A stretch of DNA of 64,000 nucleotides, from NCBI GenBank assembly GCA_025356395.1, contig JANXTA010000064.1, positions 1 to 64,000 on the forward strand, read 5' to 3'. The stretch is from Betaproteobacteria bacterium. GTDB taxonomy: Bacteria; Pseudomonadota; Gammaproteobacteria; Burkholderiales; Burkholderiaceae_D. Both the position numbers and the translations under genes were made by a program. Below are positions 7,773 through 17,239 of the stretch, in pieces (position 1 is the first letter of the stretch; each line of letters starts with the position of its first letter). The notes under the pieces were generated by a model, which saw only the letters and a program-made list of their open reading frames with translations, was not told the DNA's origin and made no database searches.

Positions 7773-8597
7773 ATGACGACCGATCGCTACGGCGTCGTCG
7801 GCCATCCGGTCGCGCACAGCCTGTCGCCACAGATCCATACGGCGTTCGCGCAGCAGACCGGCATCGACCTCCAGTACCGCCGCATCCTCGCGCCGCTCGA
7901 CGGCTTCATTGCGACGGCCGAGACCTTCTTCGACGAAGGCGGACGCGGCATCAACGTCACGGTGCCCTTCAAGATCGAGGCCTTCGCCTGGTGCGGCGAG
8001 CGGGTGACGGCTCGCGCACGAAGGGCCGGCGCGGTGAACTGCGTGGCCGTCGATGCCGAAGGACTGCATGGCGACAACACCGATGGCGCCGGCCTGGTCG
8101 ACGATCTGCAGCGCCTCCTGGGGCGGTCGCTCGCCGGATCGCGGCTGCTGTTGCTCGGCGCAGGCGGCGCCGCTCGCGGCGTGCTCGGTCCGCTGCTCAC
8201 GACCGGCCTGCGTTCGATCGCGATCGTCAATCGCGATCATGCGAAAGCGGTGGCCCTGGCCGATGAACCGAGGCTCGAGGCGCGGTCACTGGACTCGATC
8301 GGGGGCGAAGCCTTCGACGTGGTCGTCAACGCGACGTCGGCAAGCCTCGGCGGCGTGGCATTGACGCTGCCGTCCGATGTGCTGGGCAACGCGCGACTGG
8401 TCTACGACATGATGTACGGTGCCGAACCGACCCCCTTCCTCTTCGAGGCCGAACGCGCCGGAGCACATGCGACCGCGGACGGGCTCGGCATGCTGGTCGA
8501 GCAGGCCGCCGAATCGTTCTTCGTCTGGCGCGGCGTGCGTCCGCGGACCGAAGCCGTCCGGGCAACCTTGCGCGCGACGTTGCAGGCGAGCCGATGA
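7773..8597 (+). CDS. aroE: Shikimate dehydrogenase (NADP+)
   Basis: A 274-residue enzyme of the shikimate pathway that reduces 3-dehydroshikimate to shikimate with NADPH. Visible motifs are the substrate-binding SLSPQIH near residue 15, the catalytic lysine context INVTVPFKIEA (about 62), the NADP-binding GAGGAARGV (about 130) and the C-terminal GLGMLVEQAAESF. Length is normal. It overlaps mtgA by 4 bp (8594-8597), the usual Burkholderiales arrangement. Confidence 0.96.
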   Translation: MTTDRYGVVGHPVAHSLSPQIHTAFAQQTGIDLQYRRILAPLDGFIATAETFFDEGGRGINVTVPFKIEAFAWCGERVTARARRAGAVNCVAVDAEGLHGDNTDGAGLVDDLQRLLGRSLAGSRLLLLGAGGAARGVLGPLLTTGLRSIAIVNRDHAKAVALADEPRLEARSLDSIGGEAFDVVVNATSASLGGVALTLPSDVLGNARLVYDMMYGAEPTPFLFEAERAGAHATADGLGMLVEQAAESFFVWRGVRPRTEAVRATLRATLQASR

Positions 8598-9322
8598 AGC
8601 TCGTGCTGCGCTGGCTGGGCCGCATCGCCACCGTGTGCATCGGGGTGGTGCTCCTGCTGCAGGTCTACTACTTCGTCTGCATCGGCTGGTACCGGCATTT
8701 CGACCCGTCGAATACGGCCTTCATGCGCAGCCACATGGCTCTCGTGCAACAGAAGAATCCGAACGCGAAGCTGGACCAGCGGTGGGTGCCCTACGCACGC
8801 ATCTCCGACAACCTCAAGCGCGCCGTGATCACGTCCGAGGACTCGCGCTTCGCCGAGCACGAAGGCGTGGACTGGGACGCGATCTCGAAGGCTTACGAGA
8901 ACAACGAGAAGGTTGCAGCCAGCGTCGGCAAGGGCAAGCGTCAGGGTGCGGCACGCATCAAGGGCGGCTCGACGATCACGCAGCAGCTCGCGAAGAACCT
9001 CTTCCTGTCGGGTGAGCGCAGCTACCTGCGCAAGGGCCAGGAACTCGTCATTACCTACATGCTCGAGCTCTGGCTGAGCAAGCAACGCATCCTCGAGATC
9101 TATCTCAACGTGATCGAGTGGGGCAACGGCGTGTTCGGTGCCGAGGCCGCGGCGCGGCATTACTTCGGGGTGTCGTCGGCGCAGCTGAGCGCGTCGCAGG
9201 CGGCGCAGCTCGCGGTGATGCTACCCAACCCGCGCTTCTACGACGCACGCCGCGGCTCGCCTTATCTGGCGCGGCGGAGCGAGGTGATCACGCGCTGGAT
9301 GGGCGATGCGGAACTTCCATGA
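8594..9322 (+). CDS. mtgA: Monofunctional peptidoglycan glycosyltransferase
   Basis: A 242-residue GT51 enzyme that polymerises lipid II glycan strands at the outer face of the inner membrane. A single N-terminal membrane helix (about 12-32) is followed by the GT51 motifs: TSEDSRFAEHEGVDWDAI with the catalytic glutamate (about 79), and KGGSTITQQLAKNLFL. Conserved KQRILEIYLNVIEWGNG follows. Length matches MtgA. It is coupled to aroE by ATGA and followed by a palindromic repeat element. Confidence 0.96.
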   Translation: MKLVLRWLGRIATVCIGVVLLLQVYYFVCIGWYRHFDPSNTAFMRSHMALVQQKNPNAKLDQRWVPYARISDNLKRAVITSEDSRFAEHEGVDWDAISKAYENNEKVAASVGKGKRQGAARIKGGSTITQQLAKNLFLSGERSYLRKGQELVITYMLELWLSKQRILEIYLNVIEWGNGVFGAEAAARHYFGVSSAQLSASQAAQLAVMLPNPRFYDARRGSPYLARRSEVITRWMGDAELP

Positions 9323-9340
9323 GCAAAGCTCCATTCATCG

Positions 9341-9404
9341 CATCCCGGCGCAGGCCGGGACCTCATTGAATTGCACGTGATTGGATCCCGGTCTGCGCCG
9401 GGAT
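9341..9404. repeat. Dispersed palindromic repeat (VIPAKAGIQ type), copy 1
   Basis: Arms CATCCCGGCGCAGGCCGGGA and TCCCGGTCTGCGCCGGGATG face each other across about 24 bp and can form a long GC-rich hairpin in the mtgA / DMT-exporter gap. A second copy lies after pgk (39814-39890). This repeat type is scattered through many proteobacterial genomes and, when translated, gives the familiar VIPAKAGIQ peptide. It may act as a transcript-end stabiliser or terminator. Confidence 0.8.
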
Positions 9405-9413
9405 GACATCAAA

Positions 9414-10295
9414 GTGGCCCCCCTCTCCGCTTACCTCTACCTCCTCTCCGGCATGGCGGTCGTCGGCGCCTATGTCGGCTTCTCGAAAGTCATCGTCGAG
9501 ACGGTCCCCGTCTTCCTGCTCGCGACCATCCGCTTCGGCATCGCGGTCGTCGCGATGCTGCCCTGGAGCTTCCCGCGCGGCGGTCTCGCGCTCGCCTGGC
9601 CGCTGCGACGCACGCTGGTCGCCGAGTCGTTCTTCGGCAACTTCCTGTTCTCGATCTGCATGCTGTCCGGCGTGGCGCGCACGTCGGTAACGGCGGCCGG
9701 ACTGATCATGAGCATGCTGCCTGCCGCCGTCGCGATCCTGTCGCTGATCGCGCTCGCCGAGCGCGTCAACGGCCGCACCAAGGTCGCGGTCCTGCTGGCG
9801 GTCGTCGGCGTCAGTTCGCTGACGCTCGGTCGCGGCGGCGAGAACGCTTCCAGCAGCAGCGCGCTGGCTGGTAACGCGTTGATGGTCGGCGCGGTGTTCT
9901 GCGAGGCGATGTACGTCGTGATCGGCAAGCAGCTGACCAGCGCATCCATCGGACCGATGCAGATCTCGGCATGGATCAATCTGGTCGGCTTCGTGCTGAT
10001 GCTGCCGCTCGGCATCTGGCAGGGCCTGTCCTTCGACTTCGCACGCATCACGCCGCTGCTGTGGACGCTGATCGCGGTCTACGCGATCGCGGCCAGCGTG
10101 TTGTCCACGTGGCTGTGGCTGTCGGGCCTGCGCCACGTCCCGGCCAGCAAGGCCGGCGTCTTCACGACCGCGCTGCCGATCACGTCGGCGCTGGTCGGCA
10201 TCGTGTTCCTCGGCGAGACCCCGACGCCGGCGCACGCCATCGCGTTCGTGTGCGCCATCCTCGGCATCGTGCTGGTCACGCGGCGTCGTGATTGA
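9414..10295 (+). CDS. EamA/DMT-family transporter
   Basis: A 293-residue integral membrane protein with about ten hydrophobic segments arranged as two EamA repeats, typical of drug/metabolite exporters at the inner membrane. Family-like segments are GAYVGFSKVIVE at the start, the second-repeat SVLSTWLWLSGLRHVPASKAG, then a helix running to the C-terminus. The frame is open farther upstream, but that stretch is the palindromic repeat, so I place the start at GTG 9414 (APLSAYLYLLSG...). The substrate cannot be inferred, and no regulator is adjacent. Confidence 0.82.
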   Translation: MAPLSAYLYLLSGMAVVGAYVGFSKVIVETVPVFLLATIRFGIAVVAMLPWSFPRGGLALAWPLRRTLVAESFFGNFLFSICMLSGVARTSVTAAGLIMSMLPAAVAILSLIALAERVNGRTKVAVLLAVVGVSSLTLGRGGENASSSSALAGNALMVGAVFCEAMYVVIGKQLTSASIGPMQISAWINLVGFVLMLPLGIWQGLSFDFARITPLLWTLIAVYAIAASVLSTWLWLSGLRHVPASKAGVFTTALPITSALVGIVFLGETPTPAHAIAFVCAILGIVLVTRRRD

Positions 10296-10310
10296 CGGTC
10301 ACCGCGTCCC

Positions 10311-10316
10311 TACAAT
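10311..10316 (+). promoter_or_regulatory. Possible -10 box of mgtE
   Basis: TACAAT sits 7 bp before the preferred ATG (10324). The TTGACG at 10292-10297 is only 13 bp upstream, too close for a standard sigma-70 spacer. The box also argues against the earlier in-frame ATG at 10315, which overlaps it. Confidence 0.35.
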
Positions 10317-10323
10317 GCGGCCC

Positions 10324-11811
10324 ATGCCCGATGACCGCGACCCGTTGACCAAGCATCCGACCCCGCGCGATCCGGACGATGCGCAGCGCGCGCTCGAACG
10401 CGTGGAGATCCTGCTGCGGCGCGCGGACCGGGTCGAAGCCGTCACGCATCGCCAGCATCACGGCGAGGACGACGCCAGGCACAGGCTGGGCGAGGCGCTG
10501 ACGCACCGTCAGCACGAGGTGGAGCTCGAGCGCGAGCTCGACTGCCTGCATCCGGCCGACGTCGCCTACCTGCTCGAGGCGCTGCCAAACGATCACCGAA
10601 TGGCGGTCTGGGAACACATCAAGTCCGAGGACAGCGTCGTCGACTCGGGCGAGGTGCTGCTCGAACTGTCCGAGGGCGTCCGCGAGGCGCTGGTCGCGTC
10701 GATGACCACCGACGAGATCGTCTCCGCGGTCGAAGAGCTCGACGCCGACGAACTCGCGGACCTCGCGCCCGACCTGCCTCCGCAGGTCTTCGATCTGCTG
10801 TCGAGCGAACTCACGCTCGAGGAGCGCGAGCAGGTCCGTTCGGCGATGAGCTTCCCGGAGGACTCGGTTGGCGCGCGGATGAACTTCGAGATGGTCACGA
10901 TCCGCGACGACGTCACGCTCGAGGTCGTGCTGCGCTACCTGCGCCGCTTCGACGAGCTGCCCGACCAGTGCGACCAGGTCTTCGTCGTCGATCGCGACCA
11001 CAAGCTGATCGGTTCGCTGCCGCTCGATCGGTTGCTGATCAACGAGCCCGAGACCGAGGTGGTCGCCGTGATGCGCACCGACCTGCTGACGTTGCAGCCC
11101 GAGGACGACGCGGGCGACGCGGCGCAGGCGTTCGAGCGCTACGACCTCGTGTCCGCGCCGGTGGTCGACGCGCAGGGCCGACTGGTCGGCCGGCTCACCG
11201 TCAACGAGGTCGTCGACGTGATCCGCGAGGAGTCCGAGGAAGCGCAACTCTCCGCGGCCGGATTGCGCGAGGAAGAGGACATCTTTGCGCCGGTCGGCGA
11301 CTCGATCCGCAACCGCGCGCCGTGGCTGCTGCTCAACCTCGTGACCGCATCGGTCGCCTCGTTCGTCGCGTCGCGCTTTGAGAATACGGTCGGCCAGATC
11401 GTCATCCTCGCCTTCCTGATGTCGATCATCGCGGGCATCGGCGGCAACTCGGGCAACCAGACGATGACGCTGATCATCCGGGCACTGGCGCTGGGCCGCA
11501 TTGGCGCATCCAACGTGCGTCAGCTCGTCATCAAGGAGCTGACCGTCTCGGTGCTGATCGGTCTGGGTGGCGGGATCATCGCCGGCGGCTTCGCGTACGC
11601 GATGTCGGGCCGCCTGTTGATCTGGCCGGTGATGGCCGGCGCGATGCTGGCCAACATGCTGGTCGGCGCCGCGCTCGGCATCATCGTGCCGCTGACCCGC
11701 GCGCGCTTCGGCAAGGACCCGGCAATCGGCTCGTCGGTGCTGCTCACCTTCGCGACCGACACGCTGGGCTTCCTGATCTTCCTGGGCCTGGCGACGCTGG
11801 TGCTGCTGTGA
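10324..11811 (+). CDS. mgtE: Magnesium transporter MgtE
   Basis: A 495-residue Mg2+ channel. The order is an N-terminal superhelical domain (about 50-180), two CBS domains (about 180-310) that sense cytosolic Mg2+, and five transmembrane helices (about 325-495). The selectivity region contains IGGNSGNQTMTLIIRALALG, a hallmark of the family, and PALTRA-type residues near TRARFGKDPAIGSS. Length is normal for Gram-negative MgtE. The ATG at 10324 was chosen over 10315 because of the overlapping -10-like box. It stands alone between an exporter and an SDR gene. Confidence 0.95.
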   Translation: MPDDRDPLTKHPTPRDPDDAQRALERVEILLRRADRVEAVTHRQHHGEDDARHRLGEALTHRQHEVELERELDCLHPADVAYLLEALPNDHRMAVWEHIKSEDSVVDSGEVLLELSEGVREALVASMTTDEIVSAVEELDADELADLAPDLPPQVFDLLSSELTLEEREQVRSAMSFPEDSVGARMNFEMVTIRDDVTLEVVLRYLRRFDELPDQCDQVFVVDRDHKLIGSLPLDRLLINEPETEVVAVMRTDLLTLQPEDDAGDAAQAFERYDLVSAPVVDAQGRLVGRLTVNEVVDVIREESEEAQLSAAGLREEEDIFAPVGDSIRNRAPWLLLNLVTASVASFVASRFENTVGQIVILAFLMSIIAGIGGNSGNQTMTLIIRALALGRIGASNVRQLVIKELTVSVLIGLGGGIIAGGFAYAMSGRLLIWPVMAGAMLANMLVGAALGIIVPLTRARFGKDPAIGSSVLLTFATDTLGFLIFLGLATLVLL

Positions 11812-11818
11812 CCCGGCC

Positions 11819-12796
11819 ATGACATCCTGGAATTTCGACGAGGTCCCGAGCCAGCTCGGGCGGACGGCCATCGTGACCGGAGCCAACAGCGGCATCGGTT
11901 TCGCAGCGGCGCGGATGCTCGCAAGGAAGGGGGCGTCGGTCGTGCTGGCGTGTCGCGATCCGCAGAAGGGCGCGAATGCGCTGCATGGAATTCGCGCCGA
12001 GAACCCGATCGGTGCGGTGACGCTCGAAGCACTCGACCTCGCGGATTTCGATTCGGTCGCTGCTTTTGTGCAGCACTTCGCCGCGAACCATGACCGTGTT
12101 GACCTGTTGATCAACAACGCCGGCGTGATGATCCCGCCCCTCGGCCGCACGCGTCAGGACCACGAGCTGCAGTTCGGCACCAATCACCTCGGCCACTTCG
12201 CGCTGACGGCGCGACTTCTGCCGTTGCTCGAAGCGACACCGGCTGCGCGCATCGTCGTGGTCTCCAGTTCCGCGCAGAACATCGGCCGCATCGACTTCGA
12301 CGATCTCGACTGGCGCCGGCGCCCCTATCGTCCGTGGCTCGCGTACGGTCAAAGCAAGCTGGCCAACATGTTGTTCGCGCTGGAACTGCAGCGTCGACTC
12401 ACGGCGTCGGGCTCTGCCTTGAAAGTGACGGCATCGCATCCCGGCTGGACGTCGACGGACCTGGTCAGGACGGCGGGATTCCTGAGCTTCCTCGGTCCGT
12501 TACTCGGCATGACGCCGGACGAAGGCGCGCTCACCACGTTGCGCGCGGCGACCGATCCCACTGCCGAGGGCGGCAGCTACTGGGGCCCGGCCGGCATCAC
12601 CGGCATGAGCGGTCCGCCGGACCGTGCACAAGCTTGCAGCGCCGCGCGCGACGAGGCCGTCGCGGCCCGGCTGTTCGACGAGAGTGAACGGCTCACCGGA
12701 GTCTCGTTCGCGTTCCGAGGTGTCACAGCTACGCCGCGTGCGCCGCCTCGAGCTTGCACGGACTCGGCCCGTCCGCCGTCTCGATCTGCGTCGTGA
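11819..12796 (+). CDS. SDR oxidoreductase (retinol-dehydrogenase-like) with run-on tail
   Basis: A short-chain dehydrogenase with NAD(P) motif TGANSGIGFAA (about 22-32), NNAGVM (about 100), catalytic Ser in VVVSSSAQ and Tyr/Lys in YGQSKLANM. Members of this subgroup normally end around the LTGVSF segment, near residue 300. Here the frame runs on for about 25 residues (AFRGVTATPRAPP...) of low-complexity sequence and overlaps the 3' end of the convergent CDF gene by 68 bp. The original stop has probably been lost, by point change or small indel. The substrate is unknown. Confidence 0.85.
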   Translation: MTSWNFDEVPSQLGRTAIVTGANSGIGFAAARMLARKGASVVLACRDPQKGANALHGIRAENPIGAVTLEALDLADFDSVAAFVQHFAANHDRVDLLINNAGVMIPPLGRTRQDHELQFGTNHLGHFALTARLLPLLEATPAARIVVVSSSAQNIGRIDFDDLDWRRRPYRPWLAYGQSKLANMLFALELQRRLTASGSALKVTASHPGWTSTDLVRTAGFLSFLGPLLGMTPDEGALTTLRAATDPTAEGGSYWGPAGITGMSGPPDRAQACSAARDEAVAARLFDESERLTGVSFAFRGVTATPRAPPRACTDSARPPSRSAS

Positions 12797-13706
12797 CGTG
12801 GCCGATGCAAAAGCGCGTCTCGATGGTCTCGGCGACGTCACACAGGAATGCATCGCCGGGATGGCCGGTGGGCATCACGAGGTGTGCCGTCAGCGCGTTT
12901 TCCGACGTGCTCATCGCCCAGATGTGCAGGTCGTGCACGGCGTCGACCCCGGGCAGACCCTCAAGATAGCCGCGCACCGCGTCGGCGTCGATGTGCTCGG
13001 GCACCGCGGCCAGCGCGAGCCGCATCGAGTCGCGCATCAGGCCCCACGTGCCGACCAGGATGACGATCGCCACGATCAGCCCCATCACCGGATCGATCCA
13101 CGTGATGCCGGTGTAGCGGATCACGAGGCCGGCGACGACGACGGCCGCCGACACGGCGGCGTCGGCCACCATGTGCAGGTAGGCGCCACGCACGTTGAGG
13201 TCCTCGCCGCGTCGTGACAGGAACAGCATCGCGGTCGCTCCGTTGACGACGATGCCGACCGCCGCGACCCAGATCACGATGGTGTCGTCGACCGCTGCAG
13301 GCGTGATCAGCCGCTGGACCGCCGCGTAGACGATGCCGCCCACGGCGATCAACAGCAGCATTGAGTTGGCCAGTGCCGCGAGGATGGTCGAGCCGCCGAG
13401 TCCGTAGGTGAAGCGCTCCGACGCGCGACGGCTGCCGAGTACCGCCGCACCCCAGGCCAGCGCCAGCCCGATCACGTCGCCGAAGTTGTGGCCCGCGTCG
13501 GCGATCAGCGCGAGCGAGTCGGCCCACCAGCCGAAGCCCGCCTCGATCAGCACGAAGGCGAGGTTGATGGCGATGCCGATCGCGAACAGTCGCAGCGTCG
13601 CCGTGGTCGCATCGACCGGTACGCCGTGCGCATGCGAGTGACCGTGCGCATGGTCGTGACCGTGATGGTCGTGATGGTCGTGGTGGTCGTGCGTGTGATC
13701 GGACAT
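12729..13706 (-). CDS. Cation diffusion facilitator, His-rich N-terminus
   Basis: A 325-residue metal/proton antiporter of the inner membrane, of the ZitB/CzcD/DmeF type. The first 28 residues are a His/Asp-rich metal-binding stretch with HDHHDHHDHHGHDHAHGHSH-like spacing. Six membrane helices follow, with the metal-site motifs GHNFGD (TM2) and HMVADA (TM5), and a cytoplasmic C-terminal domain (about 235-325). ATG 13706 is the only start that places the His stretch at the very N-terminus. It likely exports Zn2+, Co2+ or Ni2+; which one cannot be decided from sequence. It is 10 bp downstream of the hydrolase gene on the same strand. Confidence 0.92.
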   Translation of the reverse strand: MSDHTHDHHDHHDHHGHDHAHGHSHAHGVPVDATTATLRLFAIGIAINLAFVLIEAGFGWWADSLALIADAGHNFGDVIGLALAWGAAVLGSRRASERFTYGLGGSTILAALANSMLLLIAVGGIVYAAVQRLITPAAVDDTIVIWVAAVGIVVNGATAMLFLSRRGEDLNVRGAYLHMVADAAVSAAVVVAGLVIRYTGITWIDPVMGLIVAIVILVGTWGLMRDSMRLALAAVPEHIDADAVRGYLEGLPGVDAVHDLHIWAMSTSENALTAHLVMPTGHPGDAFLCDVAETIETRFCIGHVTTQIETADGPSPCKLEAAHAA

Positions 13707-13716
13707 GGCGGGTCGT

Positions 13717-14583
13717 TCAGACGATGGCGACATCGTGCAGGAAAGTCGCGAGGCCCGCATCGAAGCGATCGGGCGTCTCGAGACTGGGCAGGTGAGCCAC
13801 GCCTTCGAACTCGCACGCGGTCGCCCGCGGGATGGTCGCCACGGCATGCCGCAGGTTGGCGACGACGCTCGGTACGTCGAGCGGTCCCCACATCACCATC
13901 GTCGGCACCGCGATGTCGCCGAGTCGACGCCAGGCCGTGTCGGGCACGTCGGCGGTGCCGAGCTGCGGGCCGCCGAGGACGATGCGGTTCATCGCGAGGA
14001 ACAGCTCGCGTGCGGGACCCGATACGCGGCCTTCGACCGAGAACGGGCCGTCGAGCCAGACGTGCGCCTCGATGCGATTGCGTGCGTCGAGATCGTCGGC
14101 CTGCTCAGCTTCTTCGTAGGCCGCGATCAGGGCGTCGAGCCGGGGGTCGTGGGTCGCTGATTCGGGGGCGCCACCGATCGCCGCGGCCACCAGCACGAGG
14201 CCGGCGACACGCTCCGGATGCGCCAGCGTCGCGTCGAGCGCGATGCGCCCACCCTGCGAGCAGCCGATCAGCACCGCACGCGGAATGGTGAGCGCGTCCA
14301 GCACGGCGATCAGGTCGTCGACGCTCGAGAAATGTTCGTCCACCGCGGCGGTCGCGCCGAAGCCGCGGCGATCGAAGGCGACGACGCGATGGCGCGTGCC
14401 GAACGTGTCGAACTGATGGGCCCACAGTCGCGAATCGCTCACGCCCGCGTGCAGGAAGACCAGCGCGGGGGCACCGATGCGCGTCGGTCCGGTCGAATAG
14501 GCGACCAGCACAGCGCCGCCCGACACGACCTTCGTCTTGTCGACGTGTCGGGTCTTGACGAGCCCCGTCATTAGGTTCGACAT
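13717..14583 (-). CDS. Alpha/beta-fold hydrolase
   Basis: A 288-residue hydrolase. The nucleophile elbow is GCSQGG, the cap-preceding motif is AFDRRGFGA, and the catalytic His lies in the late segment GVAHLPSLETPDRF with Asp in the preceding WGPLDVPS. The composition resembles carboxylesterases or 3-oxoadipate enol-lactonase relatives, but the substrate is not known. ATG 14583 was chosen because the longer frame runs into the upstream SDR gene, which ends 7 bp away. The SDR, hydrolase and CDF genes form a tight unidirectional run. Confidence 0.85.
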   Translation of the reverse strand: MSNLMTGLVKTRHVDKTKVVSGGAVLVAYSTGPTRIGAPALVFLHAGVSDSRLWAHQFDTFGTRHRVVAFDRRGFGATAAVDEHFSSVDDLIAVLDALTIPRAVLIGCSQGGRIALDATLAHPERVAGLVLVAAAIGGAPESATHDPRLDALIAAYEEAEQADDLDARNRIEAHVWLDGPFSVEGRVSGPARELFLAMNRIVLGGPQLGTADVPDTAWRRLGDIAVPTMVMWGPLDVPSVVANLRHAVATIPRATACEFEGVAHLPSLETPDRFDAGLATFLHDVAIV

Positions 14584-14590
14584 CGGCGGC

Positions 14591-15364
14591 TCAGAGCGCG
14601 ACGGTGTAGTTGAGCGCGAGACGGCCACCGTCGGGGAAGAGGGTCTGGCCAGTCATGTAGGACGCGTCGGCACTGGCCAGGAAGGCCGCGATCGAAGCGA
14701 CCTCCTCGGGTTCGCCGAGTCGGCGCAGCGGCGTGCGCGACAGGACGCGATCGCTCGCGGCCTGGTCCGACAGGACCGCCTTCTTCGCGAGCTCGGTGGC
14801 GATGGTGCCGGGGCCGATCGCGTTGACGCGGATGCCGTGCTGCGCGAGCGACAGCGCCATTACTTTGGTCAACTGCGCGATGCCGCCCTTGCTGACGACG
14901 TAGGGAACCTGATTGGGGATCGCGAGGATCGCGTTGACGCTCGACATGTTGATGATCGCGCCGCGCTCGCTGCCATCGGCCGTGGGCGTCGCCACCATGT
15001 GTCGCGCCACCGCCTGACCGACGAGGAAGCACGACTTGAGGTTGACCGCGATGACGCGATCGAAGTCCTCTTCCGCAAGGTCGAGGAATTCAGCGGCATG
15101 CGTGATGCCAGCGTTGTTGACCAGCACGTCGATGCGACCGGCCGTGGCGATGAAGCCGGCGACCGCGGCATCGACTTCGGTCTTCTTCGACACGTCGGCC
15201 TCGATGAACGCGATGCCGCTTGAAGCGGCGGCCGCCTCGCCGACCGCACGGTTGCGATCGACGATGGCGACGGTCGCGCCTTCGTTCGCGAAGCGCTTCG
15301 CGCAGGCCAGTCCGATGCCCTGCGCGCCTCCGGTCACCAGGACCGCCTTGCCTGCAAAACGCAT
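14591..15364 (-). CDS. SDR family oxidoreductase
   Basis: A 257-residue classical short-chain dehydrogenase. The cofactor motif is TGGAQGIG (about 11-18), with Asp in VDRNR suggesting NAD preference. Others are NNAGI (about 87), catalytic Ser in MSSVNA, YVVSK with Tyr/Lys, and a C-terminal YMTGQTLFPDGG typical of the FabG-like group. It may act on a metabolite also used by the co-directional hydrolase 7 bp downstream, but no pathway can be named. Confidence 0.9.
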   Translation of the reverse strand: MRFAGKAVLVTGGAQGIGLACAKRFANEGATVAIVDRNRAVGEAAAASSGIAFIEADVSKKTEVDAAVAGFIATAGRIDVLVNNAGITHAAEFLDLAEEDFDRVIAVNLKSCFLVGQAVARHMVATPTADGSERGAIINMSSVNAILAIPNQVPYVVSKGGIAQLTKVMALSLAQHGIRVNAIGPGTIATELAKKAVLSDQAASDRVLSRTPLRRLGEPEEVASIAAFLASADASYMTGQTLFPDGGRLALNYTVAL

Positions 15365-15620
15365 GCTTCCTCCGATTCAGAACGACGGAAGTATGACGGA
15401 TGGACGGCACCCGAAAGGGGTTGTCGCATGTCCGCAAAACCGCGACTACTGGTCGATTCTTGCGTGGCGGTGACGGCGCTGTGTCAGCGAAGCGACGAGG
15501 TGTTTTTCCCAATTGTGCTTGCCGGGACGCACTGCGTTCGCAGCCAATATGGAGTGTGCTGCCGACTGGCGGTTGCAGGGTTTGGTCGCGTGGATCACAT
15601 CGAATCGATGGGAGAGTGCC

Positions 15621-16289
15621 TTGGGTGCGAATCAACTGAAGAAGATCAACGAGGGGCGGCGTGCCGTCCTCACCAGCGGGATGGCCACGGCGGCCGGAAT
15701 TCTCATGCCGGGCGTCGATGCGACGGCTGCGGGGGTGCCGTTGTCGCCGGCGGACGCCCGTGAACTCGCGGCGCCGCCGGCGATGGGTGTCGCCATGACC
15801 GTCAACGGCCAGCAGGTCTCGCTGCAGGTGGACACGCGGACCACGCTGCTCGACACGCTGCGCGAGCACCTCAAGCTGACGGGCTCCAAGAAGGGTTGCG
15901 ATCACGGCCAGTGCGGCGCCTGCACGGTGCTCGTCAACGGACGGCGCATCAACAGTTGCCTGACGCTGGCGGTGATGCACGACGGCGATGCGGTGACGAC
16001 GATCGAAGGCCTCGGCTCGCCCGACCAGCTGCATCCGATGCAGGCCGCGTTCATCAAGCACGACGGATTCCAGTGCGGTTACTGCACGCCGGGCCAGGTG
16101 TGCTCGGCCGTAGGCACGCTCGACGAGATCAAGCGCGGCGTCCCGAGCCACGCCAGCGCGGACCTGTCCGCGACGCAAGGCGCGACCGCCGACGAGATCC
16201 GCGAGCGCATGAGCGGCAACATCTGCCGCTGCGGCGCGTATTCGAACATCCTTGAAGCGATCCAGGAAGTCGCGGGGGTGCAAGCATGA
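15621..16289 (+). CDS. paoA: Aldehyde oxidoreductase iron-sulfur subunit (PaoA-like)
   Basis: A 222-residue subunit of a molybdenum hydroxylase. It carries two [2Fe-2S] clusters: the plant-ferredoxin site in [16 protein letters not shown] with a later Cys in INSCL, and the C-terminal helical site in [10 protein letters not shown] with CRCG. The start is TTG 15621, preceded by GGGAG about 8 bp upstream; no ATG gives a sensible N-terminus. The N-terminus has a twin-arginine-like motif (GRRAVLTSG) and a hydrophobic stretch, fitting PaoABC-type complexes that are folded with cofactor and exported to the periplasm by Tat. It overlaps paoB by 4 bp. Confidence 0.9.
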   Translation: MGANQLKKINEGRRAVLTSGMATAAGILMPGVDATAAGVPLSPADARELAAPPAMGVAMTVNGQQVSLQVDTRTTLLDTLREHLKLTGSKKGCDHGQCGACTVLVNGRRINSCLTLAVMHDGDAVTTIEGLGSPDQLHPMQAAFIKHDGFQCGYCTPGQVCSAVGTLDEIKRGVPSHASADLSATQGATADEIRERMSGNICRCGAYSNILEAIQEVAGVQA

Positions 16290-17236
16290 AGGCCTTCACC
16301 TACGAGCGTGCGGACTCGCCGGCTGCGGCCGCTGCAGCCCTCGCGAGCCGACCCGGCGCGAAGCTGATCGCCGGTGGTACCAACCTGCTCGACCTGATGA
16401 AGCTTCAGATCGAGACGCCGACGCATCTGATCGACATCAACCGCGTGCAACTCGATCGCATCGACGCGACGCCCGACGGTGGACTGCGGGTCGGCGCGCT
16501 GGTGCGCAACACCGACCTCGCGAGCGACCCGCGCGTGCGAAAGGACTATGCGGTGCTGAGTCGCGCGCTGCTGTCCGGTGCCTCGGGCCAGTTGCGAAAC
16601 AAGGCGACGACGGCGGGCAACCTCTTGCAGCGCACCCGCTGTCCGTATTTCTACGACGCCACGAAGCCGTGCAACAAGCGCACGCCTGGCGCCGGTTGCG
16701 CGGCGATGGGTGGGTTCAATCGCAACCTCGCGATCGTCGGGACCAGCGACCAGTGCATCGCCACGCATCCGAGCGACATGGCCATCGCGATGCGCCTGCT
16801 CGATGCGCAGGTGGAGACGGTGAAAGCCGACGGCACGTCGCGCCGCATCCCCATCGCGGACTTTCACAAGCTGCCCGGCAGAACGCCGAACGTCGAGACC
16901 GCATTGGCAGGTGATGAAGTCATCACGGCCGTCACGCTCCCCGCGCCGCTGGGCGGCCGGCATCTCTATCGCAAGGTGCGTGACCGGGCCTCGTATGCGT
17001 TCGCGTTGATCTCGGTCGCGGCGGTGGTCCAGCCCGACGGTCGCGGTCGCTTCGCGTTCGGTGGCCTTGCGCACAAGCCATGGCGTGTGGAGGCCGGCGA
17101 CGAGCAGGCGAGGAATGGTGCGAAGGCGGTGACGGACGTCGTCCTGCGCGGCGCAACCACCACGCCGCAGAATGCATTCAAGCTCGCACTGGTCGAACGA
17201 ACGCTAGCCGCAGTACTCACGGAAGCGAGGGTCTGA
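16286..17236 (+). CDS. paoB: Aldehyde oxidoreductase FAD-binding subunit (PaoB-like)
   Basis: A 316-residue FAD-binding subunit of the xanthine-oxidase family. The FAD site motif [11 protein letters not shown] is near residue 30. A distinctive cysteine run at about 113-132 (RTRCPYFYD ... [11 protein letters not shown]) matches the extra [4Fe-4S] cluster loop of PaoB proteins. The C-terminal CO-dehydrogenase flavoprotein domain follows. Electrons pass from the Mo site via the PaoA clusters to this FAD. Start ATG overlaps paoA, and the stop is 3 bp before paoC. Confidence 0.92.
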   Translation: MKAFTYERADSPAAAAAALASRPGAKLIAGGTNLLDLMKLQIETPTHLIDINRVQLDRIDATPDGGLRVGALVRNTDLASDPRVRKDYAVLSRALLSGASGQLRNKATTAGNLLQRTRCPYFYDATKPCNKRTPGAGCAAMGGFNRNLAIVGTSDQCIATHPSDMAIAMRLLDAQVETVKADGTSRRIPIADFHKLPGRTPNVETALAGDEVITAVTLPAPLGGRHLYRKVRDRASYAFALISVAAVVQPDGRGRFAFGGLAHKPWRVEAGDEQARNGAKAVTDVVLRGATTTPQNAFKLALVERTLAAVLTEARV

Positions 17237-17239
17237 TCC

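Noticed and set aside
10276-12150. 624-codon open frame antisense to mgtE and the SDR gene
   Set aside because: Same codon-bias artefact; mgtE is unambiguous on the plus strand.
15365-15620. Possible short ORFs in the gap before paoA
   Set aside because: Frames here are Arg/Cys/Trp-rich with no coherent fold; the gap is better read as the divergent promoter region of the SDR and pao genes.
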